Source of the DNA: Lachnospiraceae bacterium V9D3004
GTDB lineage: Bacteria; Bacillota; Clostridia; Lachnospirales; Lachnospiraceae
Assembly (NCBI GenBank): GCA_000621985.1
Contig: KK211381.1
Coordinates: forward strand, 34,706-98,705
Direction of reading: 5' to 3'
DNA length: 64,000 nt
The translations under genes were made by a program, and so were the position numbers. Under the pieces are notes generated by a model that did not search any database, had not been told where the DNA came from, and worked only from the letters and a program-made list of their open reading frames with translations. Of the stretch, positions 1-8,270 are shown in pieces. Within the stretch, counting starts at the first letter, position 1; each line of letters opens with the position of its first letter.

Positions 1-150
1 ACAGCAACGCCATCGCCGACACCAAAACCAACAGCGACACCATCGCCGACGCCAAAACCAACAGCGACGCCATCGCCGACGCTAAAGCCAACAGCAACGC
101 CATCGCCGACGCCAAAACCAACAGTGGTACCATCACCTACACCAACTCAT
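1..150 (+). repeat. 30-bp tandem repeat coding a Thr/Pro-rich decapeptide
   Basis: Four near-identical 30-bp units occupy 1-30, 31-60, 61-90 and 91-120. A degenerate fifth unit follows at 121-150. Each unit codes for TATPSPTPKP; the third has L in place of the second-to-last P. The unit is a multiple of three, so copy-number change would lengthen or shorten the linker without a frameshift. The array probably continues left of the window. Confidence 0.9.
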
Positions 151-1485
151 AATGTACCCACACAAACAGAATATGGTCAATTGGTCGTTTCATACGAAGC
201 AGATGGACTCACATATTCATTGTATAAAAACTCAAAAAAAGAAGGAACAGTATACATAACTTATAACGATGGCGAAGGAATAATAAGAAAGGATGCATGG
301 TTTGAGATTTCTAACAATGATAATAATATTAAAAAATTAGTTGTAGGAGAAGGAGTCAGGATCATTGATGTCAATGCTTTGCTCGGAGCTCCTTCTGAAG
401 TATTACTTCCTAACACATTAGTCGAGATACGAGATGGTGCTTTTGAAAAAGGATCAATGGAGAAAATTGATATTCCGAATTCGGTTCAGACGCTAGGCAC
501 AGGGGTATTCTTTGATTGTGGGGAATTAAAATTCGTAAAACTTCCAAAGAATATTATAATGATAGATAAATATACTTTTTCACATGATTCTAGTCTTGTG
601 TATGTTATATTGCCTAAAGGAATAAAAAGAATTGAAACGGGTGCGTTTGAATATTGTAATAATTTACAATATATTGATATCCCTTCAAGTGTTGAATATA
701 TTGATTTGCTTGCTTTCGACAATGCAAGTGGAAGATTGATATTCAGAGGATTGCCGCCGGAATTCAATGCTGATTTTCTTATTGAGAACGTTACTAAATT
801 AAATTCTCTAATATTCTGTTATCCAGCTAAGTATAGTGAGAGCTGGTCGAAGAAACGTTACTGGTCACGCAACAATGAAATAGCATATAATGATGACGAA
901 GATCCGTTAACCTTAAGTGTAAAGCCGGTCCCAACCAGGACTCCTCGACCGAATAAAAGCACACAGCCAACGATCAGTCCAACGAGTATTACGACGAGTA
1001 TGCCGGAATATACAAGTATACCGGTTACATATGCTATTCCTGATACATCCGGTGTTGACACATCTGTACAAGCTGGCTTACAGAATAATAAAAATAATGC
1101 AAATAAGCTATCGTCGTCTTCAGTCTCACCAAAAGATAAGAAGTCGCATGGTATATCCAAGGTATTAGGAAAGAATAGCATTACATTATTCAAACCTACT
1201 TTCAGACTGAAAAAGGGAACTACGAGCCTGGGTGAGCGATGTGTTGTTATATATCTGAAAAAGTATAAGGGAACCAATATAGAGATATTCCTACATAATG
1301 GCAGAAAAAAGATTCCGATTAAGCTTAAAAAGTCAAAGGCAATAATCAAGCTGAACAAAGGAATATTCAAGCTGACATACAAGAAACAGAACACCGTTTA
1401 CAGACTCAGTGTCAGAACATATAAGATTGTCAAAAACAAGAAAATACGTAGTCCGTTCAGTGAAGTGAAGCAGATAAAAGTGTAA
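1..1485 (+). CDS. Leucine-rich-repeat (BspA/LRR_5-like) surface protein, 5' end outside window
   Basis: The frame is open from base 1, so the gene enters from the left edge. A GTG at 124 is an internal codon, not the start. The first 40 codons are a TATPSPTPKP decapeptide repeat, a Thr/Pro linker. Then come BspA-type LRR units (pattern LPxxLxxIxxxAFxxC) up to about base 750, a second Thr/Pro/Ser linker (about 920-1050), and a basic C-terminal beta-rich region of about 100 residues that resembles a fibronectin-III or cell-surface domain. BspA-like proteins are secreted or wall-bound and usually mediate adhesion; that role is inferred here. No LPxTG anchor is visible. The N-terminal signal peptide would lie outside the window. 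Confidence 0.8.
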   Translation, partial: TATPSPTPKPTATPSPTPKPTATPSPTLKPTATPSPTPKPTVVPSPTPTHNVPTQTEYGQLVVSYEADGLTYSLYKNSKKEGTVYITYNDGEGIIRKDAWFEISNNDNNIKKLVVGEGVRIIDVNALLGAPSEVLLPNTLVEIRDGAFEKGSMEKIDIPNSVQTLGTGVFFDCGELKFVKLPKNIIMIDKYTFSHDSSLVYVILPKGIKRIETGAFEYCNNLQYIDIPSSVEYIDLLAFDNASGRLIFRGLPPEFNADFLIENVTKLNSLIFCYPAKYSESWSKKRYWSRNNEIAYNDDEDPLTLSVKPVPTRTPRPNKSTQPTISPTSITTSMPEYTSIPVTYAIPDTSGVDTSVQAGLQNNKNNANKLSSSSVSPKDKKSHGISKVLGKNSITLFKPTFRLKKGTTSLGERCVVIYLKKYKGTNIEIFLHNGRKKIPIKLKKSKAIIKLNKGIFKLTYKKQNTVYRLSVRTYKIVKNKKIRSPFSEVKQIKV

Positions 1486-1491
1486 AGTTCA

Positions 1492-1569
1492 CTCTAAAAA
1501 TGTTGGACCAGATCCGTAATTGGCTCTAAAAATGTTGGGTTTGCTTTGGGATTCACTCTAAAAATGTTG
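1492..1569. repeat. Three CTCTAAAAATGTTG repeats at exact 32-bp spacing; possible insertion-sequence end
   Basis: The 14-mer CTCTAAAAATGTTG starts at 1492, 1524 and 1556. The 18 bp between copies differ. Read on the minus strand the block begins TGTCAACATTTTTAGAG and then repeats CAACATTTTTAGAG. This is the layout of the multiple transposase-binding sites at IS21-family ends. No istA or istB gene lies beside it, so if this is an IS end it is a solitary remnant. It could instead be an operator array for the ATPase gene downstream. Confidence 0.55.
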
Positions 1570-1622
1570 ACAATAGCATCTGAAATGCCTATTATAGTAA
1601 GAAAAAGGCAGGTGAACGAATC

Positions 1623-2975
1623 ATGGCATATCTGACACGCAAGATTGATGATTATTTATTGCATTGGAAGAATGATCCTGATAGAAAACCTTTGATAATA
1701 AAAGGTGCAAGACAGATAGGAAAGACCAGATCAATAAGAAATTTTGCAGAAAAAAACTACAGGAATATTATAGAAATAAATTTTATTGAAGAACCGAGTT
1801 TCAAAAATATACTTGAAGAAGGCTATGGAACTGAATCAATTATTCGTTCAATATCGCGAATAAAGCCTTCTTATAATTTTATTCCGGGTAATACACTGAT
1901 TTTTTTTGATGAAATTCAAAGTTGTCCGGATATTGTTACGTCACTTAAGTTTTTTAAGCTTGATGGTAACTATGACATAATATGCAGCGGTTCACTTCTT
2001 GGAATTAATTACAAACAAATTGAGAGTATAAGTGTAGGATATAAGACTGATTATGAGATGTACTCGATGGATTTTGAAGAATTCCTGTGGGCAATGGGGT
2101 ACGATAATTCATTTATTGAAGATATATATTCAAATATGCTTGGAATGAATGCGTATTCCTCTGTTATGATGGACACTTTAAGCAGACTTTTCCTTGATTA
2201 TGTTATAATCGGAGGAATGCCTGAGGTTGTTAATAGCTATTCGGTTAATAAGAATTTCAATGGGACTCTTGAGTTACAAAGACAGATAATTGCAGCATAC
2301 AAAGAAGACATCCGCAAATATGCCATGGGGGCTGAGCAGTCAAGAATTGCCCGGGTGTTCGATTCCATACCTGTACAACTCGCAAAAGATTATAAAAAAT
2401 TCCAGATATCAAAGGTTGCATCCGGTGCAAGATTCCATGATTATGCCGGTTGTATAGAATGGCTTAAGGATGCTGGAATAATCAATATGTGTTATTGCAT
2501 GAACTTCCCTGAACTCCCGATAAAAGGTAATTATGATGATTCCAGATTCAAATTGTATTATGCTGATACAGGCATGCTTGTGGCAATGCTTGATGATGAG
2601 GCTCAGGATGATCTGCGGGCAGGTAAGAATATGGGAGTGTATAAAGGGGCATTATATGAGAGTGTTGTTGCAGAAGCACTGAAAAAGGGTGGATATGAAT
2701 TATATTATTACAAGCGAAGTGACGGAACTCTGGAGGAGGATTTTTTTATACGTTCAAAGCATTCGCTCATTCCTGTTGAGGTAAAAGCGAGATCCGGAAG
2801 ATCAAAATCATTAAGAACACTGATTACGTCCGACAAGTATTCTGACATAAGATATGGCATCAAGCTGTCGCATAACAATATTGGTCATGAAGGAGCAATA
2901 TACACGTTACCGTATTTTTGTGCTTTTCTGTTGAAGAGATTTATAAGGGAATATGAGGCAGAAGAGGAGATATAA
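1623..2975 (+). CDS. AAA-family ATPase with DUF4143 domain
   Basis: 450 aa, the usual length of this family. Walker A is GARQIGKT (residues 28-35) and Walker B ends in FFDE (94-97). The C-terminal third carries the DUF4143 region, including a PD-(D/E)xK-like pattern (LEEDFFIR, then VEVKARSG), which suggests a degenerate nuclease fold. The biological role of AAA_14/DUF4143 proteins is largely unknown; they are common in anaerobes and often vary between strains. The ATG at 1623 follows a weak GCAGGTGA site. The gene stands alone, between the 32-bp-period repeats and the kinase pair. Confidence 0.88.
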   Translation: MAYLTRKIDDYLLHWKNDPDRKPLIIKGARQIGKTRSIRNFAEKNYRNIIEINFIEEPSFKNILEEGYGTESIIRSISRIKPSYNFIPGNTLIFFDEIQSCPDIVTSLKFFKLDGNYDIICSGSLLGINYKQIESISVGYKTDYEMYSMDFEEFLWAMGYDNSFIEDIYSNMLGMNAYSSVMMDTLSRLFLDYVIIGGMPEVVNSYSVNKNFNGTLELQRQIIAAYKEDIRKYAMGAEQSRIARVFDSIPVQLAKDYKKFQISKVASGARFHDYAGCIEWLKDAGIINMCYCMNFPELPIKGNYDDSRFKLYYADTGMLVAMLDDEAQDDLRAGKNMGVYKGALYESVVAEALKKGGYELYYYKRSDGTLEEDFFIRSKHSLIPVEVKARSGRSKSLRTLITSDKYSDIRYGIKLSHNNIGHEGAIYTLPYFCAFLLKRFIREYEAEEEI

Positions 2976-3197
2976 AGGTATTTGTAATGAGAATTATTAG
3001 CCCAAATATCTTAACCCAAAGTCTGCCTTAAACAACTGTGGGTGTGTGCTTTTCTTTAAGTATATTTCCCTTGCAATGTAATTATGTATAATATATAATG
3101 GCTTGTAAGACAATAAACAACAGTTACTTGACCATGGTAAAGTAATATGATAACATTTCCCTAAAGAATCATTAAAGAACCTGAAAGGAGACCGGAT
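2976..3197. promoter_or_regulatory. Spacer with sigma-A promoter (TTGCAA-17-TATAAT)
   Basis: -35 TTGCAA at 3071-3076, a 17-bp spacer, and -10 TATAAT at 3094-3099. Transcription from here would give a leader of about 90 nt before the HipA-like gene at 3198, whose AAAGGAG lies at 3184-3190. No other structure was recognised in this 222-bp spacer. Confidence 0.6.
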
Positions 3198-4022
3198 ATG
3201 CATTTTGATAATGATATTGAATATGATCAGCAGGACTTGACGTATTTATCGTGGACAAAAACCAGACAATCATCGGGAACTGCGGGTTCATTTTTGAAGT
3301 CTTATGATGATACCGGTGACAGAAAAATATACTACAAGTTGTCTGATTATGATATTATTCACGGAATAGTGGGACATGAATGCATTAATGAGATTATCGC
3401 CGGTAGAATAATGAGATTCTTTCATATGGATCATTTGGAATATACATTAGTTAATTCAAAGATAATAATCGATGGTAAAGAGATAGAAACTTATTTATGT
3501 AAATCATATGATTTTAAGGAAAAAGGTGAATCAAAGATTCCGTTGGAAGATTATTATGTGATGGAACGAAAAGAAAATGAAACACCAATGGATTTTTGCA
3601 AGAGAATGAATTGGGAGGATATTATTTTTGGAATGTTGGTTGTTGATTTTCTTATTATCAACAGAGACAGACATGGTGCTAATATAGAAGTGTTACTGAA
3701 TCAAAAGAATAAAACAATTCGACTTGCTCCGCTTTTTGATCAGGGTTTTTCATTGATTTGCAGATGTCATGATGAAAGCGAAATTGCCGAATTTGATGCT
3801 ATGAGTGATGTTAAGGTGCAATCATTTTTCGGATCGAATAGTGCATTTGAAAATATAAGAATTGTTCCTGTAGAGTATCTAAAAAAATTGCCGGATATAG
3901 GGAAGGAAATTGATAATATCCTTGAAGGATTCGAGACTGTAATTGGTCGCAAATATATTGAAAAGATTAGAGAGATTCTTACAAGGAGGTGGACTTTCAT
4001 TGATAATCTTCGAAATACGTGA
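3198..4022 (+). CDS. HipA-like kinase-fold protein
   Basis: 274 aa. The signature is a HipA/phosphatidylinositol-kinase-type catalytic core: NRDRHGAN (D157, H159, N162) for the catalytic loop, and LAPLFDQG with D181 for the metal-binding Asp. N-terminal residues 45-50 (YYKLSD) fit the ATP-binding beta strand with its lysine. HipA family proteins phosphorylate protein targets; HipA of E. coli is a toxin acting on GltX. This one lacks the N-terminal HipA_N subdomain and is closer to stand-alone HipA_C/CtkA-like kinases. Its target is unknown. It overlaps the next gene by 23 nt, so the two are probably co-translated. Confidence 0.72.
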   Translation: MHFDNDIEYDQQDLTYLSWTKTRQSSGTAGSFLKSYDDTGDRKIYYKLSDYDIIHGIVGHECINEIIAGRIMRFFHMDHLEYTLVNSKIIIDGKEIETYLCKSYDFKEKGESKIPLEDYYVMERKENETPMDFCKRMNWEDIIFGMLVVDFLIINRDRHGANIEVLLNQKNKTIRLAPLFDQGFSLICRCHDESEIAEFDAMSDVKVQSFFGSNSAFENIRIVPVEYLKKLPDIGKEIDNILEGFETVIGRKYIEKIREILTRRWTFIDNLRNT

Positions 4023-4833
4023 TGCTGCATGGCAGGATTGCAATAAAGATGAAAAAGCGGTTGCCGACAGATTATTAGGTTATTTATTCTATTATAAAAG
4101 ATCAAAAAGATTTTACGTAGAACTTCTTGAAGAGCTCACTGAATGGGAAGTCCCCCCAATGTTTTACGGACACGTAAAAAAACATATCTACAGCATAGAC
4201 TCCGAATGGTCAATGAAGTGGGTGAGGCAACGTATTGTACCGGTTGACAGGCAGAATATTGGGGCTATATTAAAAGAAAATCATATGACTGAATATGACG
4301 ATTTTAAACTTCTTATGTTAAGCGAAGGACGATGTGCGCAAGATGAAGAATATATTGTTAAGATTGGACCGGGGCAACTTTCAAACGGGATTAAGAATAG
4401 ACTTGCAAAAAAAGTGAATGATGTTCTTGCCGTGTCTTTTGATAGAGTATTTGTATTTTTTAAAGATGATACGGTAAGAGTGATCAATATAAAAAAACTA
4501 CTTGATGGAAACCGTATATTTGCTAATATACTTTCAAAAGAAGATATTTTTTTGGGTGTGAAAGTGTCTCCGGGAGGTAATGGTATCGAATGGGATCAAT
4601 TACATTCGATCACGGCTGAACTGTTATATTCATCAGGAGAAATATCAGATATAAGATACTGTGATCTTGAACAATTTCTGAGATTAAGAACAATTGATAC
4701 TAACGGACTTGCAGGCACACTTAGGGTATCAAGACAGTATATTAATCAGCTTGTCAAGAAAGAGACCATTTTACCTTTGATGGAATGTGCTAACACCAAC
4801 ATATTCGCAAAGGCAGATGTTGAAAAAATGTAA
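4000..4833 (+). CDS. DUF2442-like protein with C-terminal helix-turn-helix, partner of the HipA-like kinase
   Basis: The TTG at 4000 is the best start: a full AAGGAGGT lies at 3983-3990, nine bases upstream. The ATG at 3943 in the same frame has no such site and lies well inside the kinase gene. The product is about 277 aa. The middle (DVLAVSFDRVFVFFKDDTVR ... VKVSPGGNGIEWD ... LLYSSGE) resembles DUF2442, a small fold found beside toxin-antitoxin genes. The C-terminus (TNGLAGTLRVSRQYINQLVK) reads as a helix-turn-helix. The N-terminal 130 residues are not recognised. By position it could be an antitoxin or regulator of the kinase; that is inference. Confidence 0.6.
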   Translation: MIIFEIRDAAWQDCNKDEKAVADRLLGYLFYYKRSKRFYVELLEELTEWEVPPMFYGHVKKHIYSIDSEWSMKWVRQRIVPVDRQNIGAILKENHMTEYDDFKLLMLSEGRCAQDEEYIVKIGPGQLSNGIKNRLAKKVNDVLAVSFDRVFVFFKDDTVRVINIKKLLDGNRIFANILSKEDIFLGVKVSPGGNGIEWDQLHSITAELLYSSGEISDIRYCDLEQFLRLRTIDTNGLAGTLRVSRQYINQLVKKETILPLMECANTNIFAKADVEKM

Positions 4834-4836
4834 ATA

Positions 4837-4866
4837 TTGCAAAACTCACCGGTTCTTTGCTATAAT
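4837..4866 (+). promoter_or_regulatory. Promoter TTGCAA-18-TATAAT for the GH27 gene
   Basis: -35 TTGCAA at 4837-4842 and -10 TATAAT at 4861-4866, with an 18-bp spacer. It starts right after the stop of the DUF2442-like gene, so the glycosidase is a separate transcription unit. Confidence 0.6.
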
Positions 4867-4894
4867 CTAATTATCAATCAGGGAGGATCAACCA

Positions 4895-6259
4895 ATGAAC
4901 AATATAGACAGACCGCCAATGGGGTGGAACAGTTATGATTACTATGACACAACGGTTACGGAAGACGATGTGAAAGCCAATGCCGATTATATGGCGAAGA
5001 ATCTTAAGCAGTACGGATACGAATATGTAGTTGTGGACATCGAGTGGTATTCTTATAATGCCGGTACAAGAAGAGCGGAACATCAGTATATACCGTTTGA
5101 AGATGTAGAGATTGATGAATATTCAAGGTTGTTACCGTGTGTTCAGAGATTTCCGTCTGCAAAGGATGGGGCAGGATTTAAGCCGCTTGCGGACTATGTA
5201 CATGCTCTCGGACTTAAGTTTGGAATTCATATTATGAGAGGTGTTCCGAGGATTGCCGCTCATAAGAGAATGAAGATGTTGGGAACTGATATCACAGCTG
5301 ATGAGATTGCGGATCCGTATTCAATATGCTACTGGAATCCGGATATGTACGGTGTGCGTCCGGAGAAGAAGGAGTCACAGCTTTATTATGATTCGATATG
5401 CCGATTATATGCTGAATGGGGAGTTGATTTTATAAAATGCGACGACATCTGTAGAATGGATGCGCATTCAGCAAAAGAAGAGATCAGACTTCTCAGTAAC
5501 GCTATTAAGAACAGTGGACGTAATATGGTTCTCAGTCTGTCTCCGGGACCTGCTAAGCCTGAAGAAGCATGGTGGTATGACAAATATTCCAATATGTGGA
5601 GAATAACCGATGATTTCTGGGATAACTGGCCGTTACTTCGCAATATGTTCGATAGATGCGAGATATGGCAGGATCATGTTAAACCCGGCGGATATCCGGA
5701 TTGTGATATGCTTCCTGTAGGTAAGCTTGGCAAAGGTTTCGGTGAGATCAGAGATACACGTCTCACCAAAGATGAACAGATCACAATGATGAATCTATGG
5801 TGTATGTGCAAGTCTCCTCTTATGATCGGTGCTAATCTGCCCGATCTTGATGAGTGGACCTTGAAGCTTCTTACCAATGAGAAGGTTCTTGATCTTCTTC
5901 ATGAGGATATGAACAACGATCTGAGAGAAAGCAATGCAAGACAGATCATGAAAAATGACGACATGGCCGTATGGTTCGTCAAGGGTAAAAGCGGCAGTTA
6001 TGTTGCATTATTCAATATCGGCGAAGATGAGACAGAAGTATCAGTGAACCTTCGGGATCTGTTCGATTCCATGTCCGGAGATGAGGACAAAGCTTCATGC
6101 AAAAATGAAGATATAACAAGTTCCTGTCTTCATAACATCGAAAAGATTGAAGAATTGTGGACCTCATCATCATACGATCTTAAAAGACTTGAAGCCGACG
6201 ATCATATTCTTCATGAAACACTTCGTCCGCATGCTTCTGTATTATATAAGATCAGTTGA
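4895..6259 (+). CDS. Glycoside hydrolase family 27 (alpha-galactosidase-like)
   Basis: 454 aa with no signal peptide, so probably cytoplasmic. It opens with PPMGWNSYDYY, the GH27 entry motif (usually PPMGWNSW). The nucleophile Asp lies in DFIKCDDIC (D183) and the acid/base Asp in RITDDF (about D239-D240). A C-terminal beta-sandwich of about 100 residues follows. GH27 enzymes remove terminal alpha-galactose or alpha-N-acetylgalactosamine, and some act on other alpha-linked sugars, so the exact substrate is open. An AGGGAGGA site precedes the ATG. The gene is monocistronic and meets a small minus-strand gene tail to tail. Confidence 0.88.
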   Translation: MNNIDRPPMGWNSYDYYDTTVTEDDVKANADYMAKNLKQYGYEYVVVDIEWYSYNAGTRRAEHQYIPFEDVEIDEYSRLLPCVQRFPSAKDGAGFKPLADYVHALGLKFGIHIMRGVPRIAAHKRMKMLGTDITADEIADPYSICYWNPDMYGVRPEKKESQLYYDSICRLYAEWGVDFIKCDDICRMDAHSAKEEIRLLSNAIKNSGRNMVLSLSPGPAKPEEAWWYDKYSNMWRITDDFWDNWPLLRNMFDRCEIWQDHVKPGGYPDCDMLPVGKLGKGFGEIRDTRLTKDEQITMMNLWCMCKSPLMIGANLPDLDEWTLKLLTNEKVLDLLHEDMNNDLRESNARQIMKNDDMAVWFVKGKSGSYVALFNIGEDETEVSVNLRDLFDSMSGDEDKASCKNEDITSSCLHNIEKIEELWTSSSYDLKRLEADDHILHETLRPHASVLYKIS

Positions 6260-6262
6260 TGA

Positions 6263-6439
6263 TCAGAACATTTTTGCGGCTAATACGGTAAGCAGTACGC
6301 ATAATAAAAATGACAGGATTATGATTGACATATCATTGATAATGCTTTCATCGGCATCACTTTCATACATGTCGTCCGGATCATATCCGGCACTGTCATC
6401 ATCGGCTAATTTGATAAAATTATAAAAACGGTATATCAT
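6263..6439 (-). CDS. Small single-span membrane protein, 58 aa
   Basis: On the minus strand an AGGAGGTAA site lies about eight bases before an ATG at 6439. It opens a 58-codon frame ending in TGA at 6263. The N-terminal half is soluble and strongly acidic (LADDDSAGYDPDDMYESDAD). The last 20 residues (MSIIILSFLLCVLLTVLAAK) form one transmembrane helix. The start context and domain layout argue for a real small protein. The 92-codon plus-strand frame over the same bases has neither. Convergent with the GH27 gene; function unknown. Confidence 0.7.
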   Translation of the reverse strand: MIYRFYNFIKLADDDSAGYDPDDMYESDADESIINDMSIIILSFLLCVLLTVLAAKMF

Positions 6440-6511
6440 ATTATATTACCTCCTGATTGAATTATCATTTTCATTTTTGTTGATTTGTTAATGCAAGGAT
6501 ATCAGGCGGGG

Positions 6512-6529
6512 TGTCCAATAGTTTGGACA
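6512..6529. promoter_or_regulatory. Perfect palindrome TGTCCAA-N4-TTGGACA upstream of a secreted-protein gene
   Basis: TGTCCAA at 6512-6518 and TTGGACA at 6523-6529 form inverted arms around four bases. It lies 36 bp before the start at 6566. It may be an operator or a short leader hairpin. No matching second copy was noticed in the window. Confidence 0.4.
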
Positions 6530-6565
6530 GCATGCCGAAATATATTGAAAAAGGAGATTATTAAG

Positions 6566-7144
6566 ATGCTCAGAAAAAAGACAATTGTAAGCGTTGTAAT
6601 GGCATTAAGTATTGTTTCAATGTCATTTGGCAGTTTTAATACCGCCAGTGCAAAGTATTCAAAAAAAGTAAAAAATGCATATGCAAAATTTCTTGCAAAG
6701 CACGATATGAAATCAATATCGGATGATGATTTTTATGATGCTTCATATGAACCCGAGGATAAAAGTTATGTTAATTCATTTACACTGCATGATTTTGATA
6801 AAGATGGCGTGCCTGAACTTGTCACGGAGACTCCGGTTAACTTCAGATGGTATATTGTAAGAATATATACCTACAGCGGAGGAAAGGTAAAAGCATGCAC
6901 GTTTGATGACGGTTCCGAGGCTGTTCTTGATAACTGCGCAATTGCTAATGGAGCATACGAATATCATATTTGCAAAAAAGGACATATACATAATACATAT
7001 TCGGGCAGCATGGCAAATGAAACAGATATCTACAAAGTCAAAAAAGGTGTACTGACAAAAGTAAAAAAATGTTCAGGAAAAAGAGTAAAAGTTGATAATT
7101 TTGACAATACAAAAAAGAGCAGAAATAAGATGAAAAAATTATGA
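6566..7144 (+). CDS. Secreted protein of unknown function
   Basis: 192 aa from the ATG at 6566, which has AAGGAG at 6551-6556. An in-frame ATG at 6485 would add 27 residues ahead of an otherwise perfect signal peptide. That peptide is MLRKKTIVSVVMALSIVSMS with likely cleavage after NTASA. A DFDKDGVPEL motif resembles the Asp-rich calcium loops of dockerin, EF-hand and FG-GAP repeats. The C-terminus is lysine-rich. The stop overlaps the start of mnmA (ATGA), so the two share a transcript although they look unrelated in function. Confidence 0.72.
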   Translation: MLRKKTIVSVVMALSIVSMSFGSFNTASAKYSKKVKNAYAKFLAKHDMKSISDDDFYDASYEPEDKSYVNSFTLHDFDKDGVPELVTETPVNFRWYIVRIYTYSGGKVKACTFDDGSEAVLDNCAIANGAYEYHICKKGHIHNTYSGSMANETDIYKVKKGVLTKVKKCSGKRVKVDNFDNTKKSRNKMKKL

Positions 7145-8220
7145 AAAAAAGTGCATTGATAGCAATGAGCGGCGGAGTGGATTCTTCCGTCGCTGCTTAT
7201 ATAATGAAACAAAGAGGTTATGAATGTGTCGGTGCTACAATGAAGTTGTTCGCCAATGAGGATATCGGCGTGTGCAGGGATCATTCATGCTGTTCTCTTG
7301 ATGATGTGGAAGATGCAAGAAATGTCGCATACAGGCTTGATATGCCGTATTATGTGTATAATTTTGCAGAAGAATTCGAAGATAAAGTTATCAGTAATTT
7401 TGTTGATTCTTATGAGAACGGTATCACTCCGAATCCATGCATAGAATGTAACAGACATCTCAAATTCAGACACCTGTATAAAAAAGCAGAAGAACTTGGA
7501 CTTGATCACATTGTGACCGGGCATTATTCTGATATTGTATATGATGAAAAGAAAGGAAGATATCTGCTTAAGAAAGCAGCCGACCCTTCAAAGGATCAGA
7601 GTTATGTGTTATATTCTATGACGCAGGAACAACTTGCTCACACGGTATTTCCTCTTGCCGGGATTAATAAGACTGAGGTGCGTCGTATAGCGGAAGAAAA
7701 CGGATTTGTCAATGCCGCAAAGCATGACAGTCAGGATATATGCTTTGTTCAGAACGGCAAATATACCGAATTCATCAGGGAACATACCTGTAAGGATTAT
7801 CCGGAAGGTGATTATATCGACGTTAACGGCAATGTACTTGGAAGACATAAAGGTATAATCCATTATACGATCGGACAACGTAAAGGACTTGGAATATCAC
7901 TTGCAAAACCTATGTATGTTGTTGCAGTAGATCCCGTGAATAATACGGTCACACTTGGTTCCAATGATGATCTTTTTACAAGAGAGCTTGATGCCGATAA
8001 TATTAATCTGATATCGGTTCCACACATAGATGAGCCTATGAGAGTCAAAGCTAAGATAAGATACCGCCACACCGAGCAGTGGGCAACTGTTACCCAGATG
8101 GATGACGACACTATCAAAGTTATATTCGACGAACCGCAGCGTGCAATAACAAAAGGACAGGCTGTCGTTATGTATGACGGAGATATTGTAGTCGGTGGGG
8201 GAACTATATGCAGGATATAA
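7141..8220 (+). CDS. mnmA: tRNA-specific 2-thiouridylase MnmA
   Basis: 359 aa, full length. The PP-loop SGGVDSS (residues 10-16) binds ATP. The catalytic cysteines are in NPCIECN and in SQDICFVQ. The GQRKGLGIS stretch and the C-terminal beta-barrel complete the family pattern. MnmA thiolates U34 of tRNA-Lys, -Glu and -Gln, adenylating the base and taking sulfur from a persulfide relay. An extra cysteine-rich insertion (CRDHSCCSLDDV) follows the N-terminal strand, as is common in clostridial MnmA. It starts inside the stop of the preceding gene (4-nt overlap). Confidence 0.97.
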   Translation: MKKSALIAMSGGVDSSVAAYIMKQRGYECVGATMKLFANEDIGVCRDHSCCSLDDVEDARNVAYRLDMPYYVYNFAEEFEDKVISNFVDSYENGITPNPCIECNRHLKFRHLYKKAEELGLDHIVTGHYSDIVYDEKKGRYLLKKAADPSKDQSYVLYSMTQEQLAHTVFPLAGINKTEVRRIAEENGFVNAAKHDSQDICFVQNGKYTEFIREHTCKDYPEGDYIDVNGNVLGRHKGIIHYTIGQRKGLGISLAKPMYVVAVDPVNNTVTLGSNDDLFTRELDADNINLISVPHIDEPMRVKAKIRYRHTEQWATVTQMDDDTIKVIFDEPQRAITKGQAVVMYDGDIVVGGGTICRI

Positions 8221-8270
8221 GTTGAATGGAACAGAAGACAACGCAGAAAAAGTAGATAGGAGAATTATAT

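Noticed and set aside
858-1394. 178-codon minus-strand frame inside the LRR gene
   Set aside because: Shadow of a Lys/Thr-rich coding region; no start signal and no family features.
1492-1569. Regular 32-bp repeats considered as a CRISPR fragment
   Set aside because: Only three units, a 14-bp repeat with 18-bp gaps, no cas genes; fits an IS end or operator better.
6147-6425. 92-codon plus-strand frame after the GH27 gene
   Set aside because: No ribosome site, overlaps the glycosidase end, and the minus strand codes a small membrane protein with a strong start.
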